NCBI GenBank assembly: GCA_034006965.1
Contig: JAVERU010000146.1
Location: 1 to 7,532, forward strand
Reading direction: 5' to 3'
DNA from: Perlabentimonas sp034006965
Lineage (GTDB): Bacteria > Bacteroidota > Bacteroidia > Bacteroidales > Tenuifilaceae
Length of the DNA stretch: 7,532 nucleotides
Shown here in pieces: positions 1 through 4,549 of this stretch. The position numbers and the translations under genes were made by a program. The number at the start of each line of letters is the position of its first letter. Positions within the stretch are counted from its first letter, which is position 1. A model generated the notes under the pieces. It made no database searches. It was given only the letters and a program-made list of their open reading frames with translations, and had not been told where the DNA came from.

Positions 1-15
1 TTCGCTTGTGCACAG

Positions 16-723
16 CTATGGGGTCGACAACGAAACCGGAAGTATCTTCCCGTTGAAATGACTGTGACCTGTTAATGCAAAATTACATATAAAATCGGCC
101 ATTTCGGTGGCCGATGTTGGTGCTTTATAGCCGGGGAACGCCTCCGCAAGCATCTCGGTGGCTACAGCACCAAGGGCAAGGCAGTTAAACGCAATGCCAG
201 ATTCTTTTTGCTCCTCGGCAAGGCATTCGGTTAGGTTGGCCAGCGCCGCTTTGGTGGCCGAGTAGATCGATAGTCCTGGAAATTTGGCACTTCCCTGAAA
301 TCCGCCCATGCTGCTAATGTTCACAACGTGCGAACCCTTTTTCAGCATTGGCAAAAGCAGCTTGATGAGCTGCGCCGGGGCCGCAAAGTTTACTCGTATC
401 ATACGCCACAAATCCTCGTCTGGCAGCTTGTCGAGCGGACTGTTTATCAGTAATCCAGCATTGTTTATAAGGATATCGATATGCGTGAAGTGCTTGCCGA
501 TAAGCTCCTTCAGGTTGGTGTTGGCCAGATCGTCCGAAGCCAAATCGAAAGGGATGGGGTGCAGCTTAGCTTGAGGGTTAATCTTTGCGCATGCATTGCG
601 CAGCCTTTCGAGCTTCGACTCACTTCGGGCGATGGCAATAATATTATGATTTCCGTGGAAGGCAAACTTTGAGGCTAGTTCAAAACCAATGCCCTGCGAT
701 GCCCCGGTGATAATTATATTCAT
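16..723 (-). CDS. SDR-family NAD(P)-dependent oxidoreductase
   Basis: This is a 235-residue classical short-chain dehydrogenase/reductase, a normal length for the family. The Rossmann cofactor motif TGASQGIG is at residues 6-13 and the structural NNAG motif at 87-90. Asn112 lies in the alpha-4 position. The catalytic set is Ser138 (in NISS), Tyr154 and Lys158 (YSATK). The usual Pro-Gly after beta-6 is replaced by Leu-Gly (184-185), a tolerated variation. There is no signal peptide, so a soluble cytoplasmic enzyme is expected. The substrate cannot be read from the sequence. The ATG at 723 begins directly with the first beta strand, so no upstream extension is needed. It has no Shine-Dalgarno motif. 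It is transcribed divergently from the gene at 870, and a consensus -7 box lies 27 bases upstream of the start. The TAG stop is at 16-18; its downstream neighbour is outside the window. Confidence 0.93.
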   Translation of the reverse strand: MNIIITGASQGIGFELASKFAFHGNHNIIAIARSESKLERLRNACAKINPQAKLHPIPFDLASDDLANTNLKELIGKHFTHIDILINNAGLLINSPLDKLPDEDLWRMIRVNFAAPAQLIKLLLPMLKKGSHVVNISSMGGFQGSAKFPGLSIYSATKAALANLTECLAEEQKESGIAFNCLALGAVATEMLAEAFPGYKAPTSATEMADFICNFALTGHSHFNGKILPVSLSTP

Positions 724-749
724 ACAGCATTTAGGTTTGCGGATTAAAA

Positions 750-757
750 CAAAAGTA
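750..757 (-). promoter_or_regulatory. Predicted Bacteroidota -7 promoter box for the SDR gene
   Basis: Read on the minus strand this is TACTTTTG, a full match to the Bacteroidota sigma-ABfr -7 consensus TAnnTTTG. It would place the transcript start some 20-25 bases before the ATG at 723. I see no good TTTG -33 box at the usual 19-base spacing, so the call rests on the -7 element and its position. Confidence 0.45.
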
Positions 758-804
758 ATAAACTTCCGTTGTAAACAGATAGAGGTTTGACTTTTGTTGG
801 TGTG

Positions 805-832
805 TTTGCAAACAAAAACTGTGCTATTTTTG
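805..832 (+). promoter_or_regulatory. Predicted promoter for the outer-membrane-like protein gene
   Basis: TATTTTTG at 825-832 fits the -7 consensus TAnnTTTG, and TTTG at 805-808 is a candidate -33 box. The 16-base spacing is shorter than the usual 19 or so. The implied leader to the ATG at 870 is about 30 bases. This is the plus-strand half of a divergent promoter region shared with the SDR gene. Confidence 0.45.
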
Positions 833-869
833 TAGTTTGATAAAGTGAGAAGTGAATTAAACTGTAGCC

Positions 870-1475
870 ATGAGATTAATTACTCGCACTAAGCTGATTG
901 TGCTAATGTTTAGTACGCTTTGCTCCGTTGGGGGTAAAGCGCAGGAATCAACAGTTAAAACGCCAGCAAAATTTTCCGATAAGCTGTTTTGGGGCGGCTC
1001 GCTGGGGCTTACCATTGGCGATATAACGCAGGTTGATGTTATCCCCGTTGGGGGGATTTGGGTTATACCGCAGTGGTCATTAGGGGTTAGTGGGCGCTAC
1101 AGCTACTACCGGCAAAAGCGATACTTTTGGGGCGAGGCCGCCTCAGCCTACCATAGCCATATTTGGGGTGGCTCAGTATTTACTCAGATATTGCCAGTGC
1201 CCGATTTTAGCGAAATTCTTCCGATAAAAATGCATGGCGGCATAATGCTCCATGCCGAGTACGAGCGCCTACTAATCGATAGGCGAATGATCGATCCGTT
1301 TGGTTCATCCGTAAGCGGGAAAACATGGGTAGAGCTGTTCCTGGCTGGTGTTGGCTACAGGCAAAAGCTGGGCGATAGGGCTGCGATCAATATTATGTTG
1401 CTGTGGGAACTATCGGGCAGCAGCTACTCTCCCTATCCCCAAAACCCCATGATTAGGGTTAACTTTACGCTGTAA
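870..1475 (+). CDS. Secreted hypothetical protein, probable small outer-membrane beta-barrel
   Basis: This is a 201-residue protein that I do not recognise by family. The N-terminus has a signal peptide: basic residues (R2, R6, K8), a hydrophobic stretch at about 9-20, and a likely cleavage after GGKA (residue 24) before Gln25, a common Bacteroidota signal peptidase I site. There is no lipobox cysteine. The mature part has alternating aromatic/hydrophobic strands rich in Gly, Tyr and Trp, such as WGGSLGLTIG (41-50) and SLGVSGRYSYY (70-80). It ends in MIRVNFTL, with a Phe near the C-terminus as in many Bacteroidota outer-membrane barrel proteins. From this I infer an outer-membrane barrel of about eight strands; ligand and role are unknown. 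The start at 870 is chosen because it gives the complete signal peptide. It is a single-gene unit with its own promoter and a terminator shared with the convergent csp gene. Confidence 0.75.
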   Translation: MRLITRTKLIVLMFSTLCSVGGKAQESTVKTPAKFSDKLFWGGSLGLTIGDITQVDVIPVGGIWVIPQWSLGVSGRYSYYRQKRYFWGEAASAYHSHIWGGSVFTQILPVPDFSEILPIKMHGGIMLHAEYERLLIDRRMIDPFGSSVSGKTWVELFLAGVGYRQKLGDRAAINIMLLWELSGSSYSPYPQNPMIRVNFTL

Positions 1476-1502
1476 GCATTGTTTCAAACTACATACAAAG
1501 AA

Positions 1503-1529
1503 AAAAGGCTTTGGTTACCAAAGCCTTTT
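1503..1529. terminator. Bidirectional intrinsic terminator between convergent genes
   Basis: A perfect 12-bp stem (1503-1514 pairing with 1518-1529) has a TTA loop. It is flanked by an A-run on the left, which reads as a T-run on the minus strand, and by TTTT on the right. It lies 27 bases after the stop at 1475 and 26 bases after the csp stop at 1556, so it can end both converging transcripts. Confidence 0.85.
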
Positions 1530-1555
1530 CGCATACGTATATAGAATAACTCCTT

Positions 1556-1756
1556 TTATTCTATAACATTAACGTTGGTAGCCTGAGGGCCGCGCTTGCC
1601 TTCGGTGATTTCGAATTCTACATCCTGACCTTCGTCTAGACGCTTGAAACCTTCTTTAGCAATGCCTGTGTAATGTACAAATACATCATTGCCTTCTTCA
1701 GTTTGAATAAAGCCAAAACCTTTAGCTGCATCAAACCATTTTACTTTTCCTTTCAT
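1556..1756 (-). CDS. Cold-shock domain protein (CspA family)
   Basis: This is a 66-residue single cold-shock-domain protein, the normal length for CspA-type RNA chaperones that bind single-stranded RNA/DNA and melt mRNA structure. RNP1 is KGFGFI (residues 12-17) and RNP2 is VFVHY (25-29), in the usual order after the GKVKWFD opening (3-9). The C-terminal part has the typical VEFEITEGKRGPQATNV strand pattern. It is cytoplasmic. The gene stands alone, converging on the gene at 870-1475 with a shared terminator. A candidate promoter lies about 45 bases upstream. Whether the protein is cold-induced or constitutive cannot be told from sequence. The family call is secure; a paralogue-specific name such as cspA or cspC is not justified. 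Confidence 0.97.
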   Translation of the reverse strand: MKGKVKWFDAAKGFGFIQTEEGNDVFVHYTGIAKEGFKRLDEGQDVEFEITEGKRGPQATNVNVIE

Positions 1757-1800
1757 AACGAGTTGTGAAAATTGATAAATAAATTAAAATTACTTCATTA

Positions 1801-1830
1801 CAAAGGTGATGATTTGATTTGATATTCCAA
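1801..1830 (-). promoter_or_regulatory. Predicted promoter for the cold-shock gene
   Basis: On the minus strand TTG (1830-1828) is separated by exactly 19 bases from CACCTTTG (1808-1801), which matches TAnnTTTG at all but the first fixed position. The implied leader is roughly 40 bases, short compared with the long thermosensing leader of Escherichia coli cspA. Confidence 0.4.
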
Positions 1831-1841
1831 GAGTTTTTTGA

Positions 1842-2128
1842 TTTTTTTTTGACCAATTTCAAACCATAGCCTCCTTTAGTGTGTTCAATGCGCAGTATAT
1901 CAGTGTTGTAGTAGCACTTTTTGCCTGTGGCTTGGTGATGGTTAATCCTAAGATATTAAAGAACTTGTCGGTTTTTAAGCCTTGTACTGGGTTGGTTTTT
2001 TCATGGAAGGAATTATCGGATAGCCGAAAAATAATGCAGCCAAAGTGTAAAGGTTAAAGAGTGTAAACGTGATAACAATCAGCCCACGAGTTTTGGTTTT
2101 CTTAAATTTATGCCGTTTCTTTGAGGCG
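1842..2128. other. Spacer without a convincing gene; several overlapping startless open frames
   Basis: No recognisable gene, RNA gene or repeat array is seen here. Three open frames overlap: plus 1842-2057 (containing an ATG at 1938 that would give 39 residues), minus 1859-2053, and minus 1975-2148. The last encodes a Lys/Arg-rich segment followed by about 20 hydrophobic residues, reminiscent of a membrane-protein N-terminus, but it has no start codon. They could be remnants of a decayed small gene or chance open frames; I cannot decide. Confidence 0.3.
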
Positions 2129-2143
2129 AGATAATCATTATCA
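2129..2143. promoter_or_regulatory. Fur-box-like palindrome upstream of slyD-like gene
   Basis: The site reads AGATAATCATTATCA, a perfect 6-1-6 palindrome (GATAAT-C-ATTATC). It matches the 7-1-7 Fur operator consensus TGATAATnATTATCA at every fixed position except the first. Its centre (2136) is 38 bases ahead of the ATG at 2174. A weak -7-like box TAAATTTA lies at 2103-2110, so the site would fall just after the transcript start, a position suited to repression. Binding by a Fur-family regulator is inferred from sequence only. Confidence 0.4.
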
Positions 2144-2173
2144 GAAAATTACTAATCAATAAAGTATAGTTTC

Positions 2174-2686
2174 ATGAACGTTTCAAAAGACAAAGTTGTA
2201 TCAGTTAGCTACGAGCTAAAAGTGGATGGTGAGATTGTTGATAAGGCCGAGGTGGAAAGCCCAATGCAGTTTATCTACGGAAATGGCACGCTAATCCCTT
2301 CTTTCGAAAATAATATCAAGGATATGACAGCTGGTGATAGCTTCGATTTCTCAATCCCTGCCGATCAAGCCTATGGACAGGTAATGAGTGAGTATATCCT
2401 TAAGCTCCCCATCGACATATTTGAGCGCGAAGGTAAAGTTGACGAGGGCCTTCTACAGGTTGGCGCACGCCTGCCCATGGTAGACCAAGAGGGCAACCAG
2501 CTAAACGGCTTGGTGATGGATGTTAAAGAGGATCATGTTGTGATGGACTTTAACCACCCATTGGCTGGTCAGGATCTTCACTTCACAGGGAAAGTTGAGG
2601 AGGTTCGCGATGCCTCTGCCGAGGAGCTAACCCACGGGCATGTGCATTCGCACAAGCACGATGAGGGGCACGACTGCGGTTGCTAA
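2174..2686 (+). CDS. slyD: FKBP-type peptidyl-prolyl cis-trans isomerase, SlyD-like, with metal-binding tail
   Basis: This 170-residue protein has SlyD organisation. An N-terminal FKBP half includes YGNGTLIP (35-42) and IPADQAYG (61-68). An insert-in-flap chaperone domain runs from about 72 to 120. The FKBP fold resumes with the hallmark NHPLAG (127-132), and the protein ends in a His-rich tail. The tail (154-170) carries six histidines (154, 156, 158, 160, 162, 166) and Cys168/Cys170. Known SlyD proteins isomerise prolyl bonds, act as folding chaperones, and bind nickel or other divalent metals through such tails, helping hydrogenase maturation in E. coli. No signal peptide is present, so it is cytoplasmic. 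The start at 2174 opens directly into the first strand. A strong terminator follows, making it monocistronic, and a Fur-like box lies upstream. The function of the tail in this organism is inferred. Confidence 0.92.
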   Translation: MNVSKDKVVSVSYELKVDGEIVDKAEVESPMQFIYGNGTLIPSFENNIKDMTAGDSFDFSIPADQAYGQVMSEYILKLPIDIFEREGKVDEGLLQVGARLPMVDQEGNQLNGLVMDVKEDHVVMDFNHPLAGQDLHFTGKVEEVRDASAEELTHGHVHSHKHDEGHDCGC

Positions 2687-2709
2687 CCACATAGGAACAT
2701 TTGAACAGG

Positions 2710-2734
2710 AAGCCGGTTTTGCCGGCTTTTTTTT
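2710..2734 (+). terminator. Intrinsic terminator after slyD-like gene
   Basis: A 7-bp GC-rich stem (AAGCCGG 2710-2716 with CCGGCTT 2722-2728) encloses a TTTTG loop and runs into eight T residues (2727-2734). It begins 24 bases after the slyD stop and separates it from the symporter promoter. Confidence 0.9.
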
Positions 2735-2775
2735 ATGCAATTTCCCCAAAAATAGCGGCGTTATGTAAATTTTTA

Positions 2776-2806
2776 TTTCTCAAAAGCATCAAAATTGATA
2801 TATTTG
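2776..2806 (+). promoter_or_regulatory. Predicted promoter for the DAACS symporter
   Basis: TATATTTG (2799-2806) is a full match to TAnnTTTG. TTTC (2776-2779) is a three-of-four match to the TTTG -33 box at exactly 19 bases spacing. It lies after the slyD terminator and 21 bases before the ATG at 2828, giving a leader of only about 15-20 bases. Confidence 0.6.
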
Positions 2807-2827
2807 ACCAAATAATACACTTTCTCT

Positions 2828-4141
2828 ATGTGGAGCAGACTACCTCTTTGGGCAAAAATACTTTTTGGGATGTTGATAGGAGTTCTGGTTGGTATTGTAG
2901 CCGTATCTCTTGGTATTGGGTGGATTGTAAACGATTGGATAAAACCATTTGGTATCATCTTTCTGAACCTATTGAAGCTGGTGGCCATGCCGCTAATTTT
3001 TGCCTCTCTGGTAACGGGTGTTGCAGGTTTGTCCAATATAACCAAGCTTTCCCGAATTGGATTCAAAACCATATCTTACTACCTAGTTACCACGGTTATT
3101 GCTATTACCATGGGGCTCGTGCTGGTGAATGTAATAAAACCCGGGGAATCATTTCCAGAGGAAAAAAGGGTTGAGCTACTGCAGAAGTACGAGCATGATA
3201 TTGAGGGCCGAAAGATTGCTGTGGATAATATCAAATCCGATGGCCCTTTGCAATTCTTGGTGGATATAGTGCCCGAAAATGTTGTGGGGGCAGCATCCGA
3301 TAATACGAATATGCTTCAGGTTATTTTCTTTGCCATCCTCTTTGGGCTTGCGCTGGTTATCTTGAAGAAACCAAAGGTTGAGGTGGTGAAAGATTTTGTG
3401 GCAGGGCTCAACGAGGTTATCCTTAAAATAATCGACTTCATCATGCAGTTTGCCCCTATGGGGGTCATGGCCCTGCTGGCTGGGCTCATTGTCGATTTCT
3501 CGGGCGATAATGTATCCGACTCGCTACAGCTGTTCGCAACGCTTGGGCTATATGCCCTTGTGGTGATTGGCGGCTTGCTTTTCGTGGCACTGGTTATTTA
3601 TCCAACCTTTCTAAGGCTATTTGCAGGCATTCGCTTCACCGATTTCTATAAAACCATGTTTCCGGTACATCTGGTGGCGTTCTCCACCAGCTCAAGCGCA
3701 GCAACGCTTCCGGTTACCATGGAGCAGGTGGAGAAGGGGCTGGGTGTAAGCAACGAGGTGGCCAGCTTTGTGCTGCCCGTAGGCGTAACCATCAACATGG
3801 ATGGAACCAGCTTGTACCAAGCCGTGGCGGCTGTATTCATTGCTCAGGTGTTTGGCATCGATTTAACCCTTGGGCAACAACTCACCATTATTCTTACGGC
3901 AACCCTTGCATCCATAGGTTCTGCGGGAGTCCCCGGTGCGGGCATGGTGATGCTTATCATTGTGCTTAATGCTGTTGGTTTGCCCGTTGAGGGGCTTGCG
4001 CTAATCCTTGCCATCGATCGGCCGCTCGACATGCTCCGCACCGTGCTTAACGTTACGGGCGATGCCATGATCGCCACTATAGTGGCCAAAACCGAGCGCG
4101 AGATTGACTACACGCCCGGTATGATTGAGGAGGCTGACTAG
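2828..4141 (+). CDS. Dicarboxylate/amino acid:cation symporter (DAACS family), glutamate/aspartate type
   Basis: This 437-residue inner-membrane transporter matches the GltPh/GltP/excitatory amino acid transporter fold. The HP1 serine-rich tip is STSSS (286-290). The TM7 cation-binding motif is NMDGT (323-327). The HP2 tip is SIGSAGVPGAG (362-372). TM8 carries D397, D401, R404, T405, N408 and D412, which line up with GltPh D390, D394, R397, T398, N401 and D405. D401 would bind the substrate amino group and R404 the side-chain carboxylate, so an acidic amino acid (glutamate or aspartate) is a better guess than a plain C4-dicarboxylate as in DctA. Coupling to sodium or protons cannot be settled here. 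The loop between about 103 and 150 is fairly long and charged. The ATG at 2828 gives the standard N-terminus. The gene has its own promoter and no classical terminator immediately downstream. Confidence 0.95.
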   Translation: MWSRLPLWAKILFGMLIGVLVGIVAVSLGIGWIVNDWIKPFGIIFLNLLKLVAMPLIFASLVTGVAGLSNITKLSRIGFKTISYYLVTTVIAITMGLVLVNVIKPGESFPEEKRVELLQKYEHDIEGRKIAVDNIKSDGPLQFLVDIVPENVVGAASDNTNMLQVIFFAILFGLALVILKKPKVEVVKDFVAGLNEVILKIIDFIMQFAPMGVMALLAGLIVDFSGDNVSDSLQLFATLGLYALVVIGGLLFVALVIYPTFLRLFAGIRFTDFYKTMFPVHLVAFSTSSSAATLPVTMEQVEKGLGVSNEVASFVLPVGVTINMDGTSLYQAVAAVFIAQVFGIDLTLGQQLTIILTATLASIGSAGVPGAGMVMLIIVLNAVGLPVEGLALILAIDRPLDMLRTVLNVTGDAMIATIVAKTEREIDYTPGMIEEAD

Positions 4142-4152
4142 CTTGTTTTGTT

Positions 4153-4347
4153 CTACTCATCCTTCAGCACGCTGGTATGATTTGTATTTGCAGCCTTAAT
4201 TGTATGGTAAATAATAATGGTTGCCATGGCAACAATCGCTACCATCAAAGCGGGACTCGTATTGTCGCCCAATGGTATTGGATCAGGGTAGCCCCTTCGC
4301 TCTTCTGCTCCTCCAATGGTTAGCCTCTTCCCCTTTTTAAACCCAGA
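4153..4347 (-). pseudogene. Startless open frame with one membrane segment; probable 3' remnant of a truncated gene
   Basis: The frame is open from 4347 down to a TAG at 4153-4155, 64 sense codons with no ATG near its beginning. It reads as a charged/soluble stretch containing RRGYPDPIPLGDNTSPA, then a hydrophobic segment MVAIVAMATIII, then a polar tail ending SVLKDE. The only in-frame ATG (4245) would give a 30-residue membrane peptide. The stop is 11 bases from the converging symporter stop, a normal gene-end arrangement. The open frame is cut off exactly where the palindromic element begins (about 4336-4347). I infer the C-terminal end of a membrane-anchored protein whose 5' part has been lost. 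I do not recognise the family. It could also be a functional small peptide started at the internal ATG, or a chance frame. Confidence 0.4.
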
Positions 4348-4392
4348 TTAGTCATTAGGAGTTCTGCGAACTAATGGCTTAGCTGGGTTTAA
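4337..4392. repeat. Long imperfect inverted repeat at left end of the element
   Basis: TTAAACCCAG (4337-4346) pairs perfectly with CTGGGTTTAA (4383-4392). After a short patch with two mismatches, GTCATTAG (4351-4358) pairs with CTAATGGC (4371-4378) with one G-T wobble. A small inner hairpin GTTC-TGC-GAAC (4361-4371) caps the structure. Both strands could form a hairpin of more than 20 bp. Confidence 0.75.
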
Positions 4393-4397
4393 CCCCG

Positions 4398-4440
4398 ATT
4401 TAGAAAAACTAAATTTGTAAGCATTTATGATTGCAAATTT
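4398..4440. repeat. Two AT-rich hairpins inside the element
   Basis: ATTTAG (4398-4403) and CTAAAT (4409-4414) form a 6-bp stem with an AAAAA loop. An overlapping stem pairs AAATTTG (4411-4417) with CAAATTT (4434-4440) and continues inward for seven more positions with one wobble and one mismatch. They share 4411-4414, so they are alternatives or would compete. T-rich sequence follows on both strands, so weak termination is possible. Confidence 0.55.
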
Positions 4441-4502
4441 TTAGTTATTCTTAATCGATTTGTCATTATAACATTCAATTAATTTGCGTATTAACAGTAT
4501 CG

Positions 4503-4540
4503 TTTTCTAATGGCGGTCATTAGAAAAAAACGCTAATGAC
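4503..4540. repeat. Competing hairpins at right end of the element
   Basis: TTTTCTAATG (4503-4512) and CATTAGAAAA (4518-4527) form a perfect 10-bp stem with a GCGGT loop. The same GTCATTAG (4516-4523) also pairs perfectly with CTAATGAC (4533-4540) across a 9-base A-rich loop. The two folds exclude each other. Confidence 0.65.
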
Positions 4541-4549
4541 AAATTTGGG

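Noticed and set aside
308..672. Plus-strand open frames opposite the SDR gene
   Set aside because: They are antisense shadows of a gene with all SDR motifs intact.
1938..2057. 39-residue ORF starting at the ATG at 1938
   Set aside because: It is short, opposed by equally open frames on the other strand, and has no promoter or recognisable motif; kept only as part of the spacer note.
2701..3174. 157-residue plus-strand open frame overlapping the symporter start
   Set aside because: It runs through the slyD terminator and the symporter promoter and overlaps the well-supported transporter in another frame; its translation has no domain logic.
2828..4141. Assignment of the transporter as DctA (C4-dicarboxylate carrier)
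   Set aside because: The TM8 Asp401/Arg404 pair is typical of glutamate/aspartate carriers and not of DctA.
4220..4233. Perfect 14-bp palindrome GTTGCCATGGCAAC
   Set aside because: It has no loop or T-run to act as a terminator, lies inside the coding-like remnant (codons for V-A-M-A-T), and is isolated; probably coincidental.
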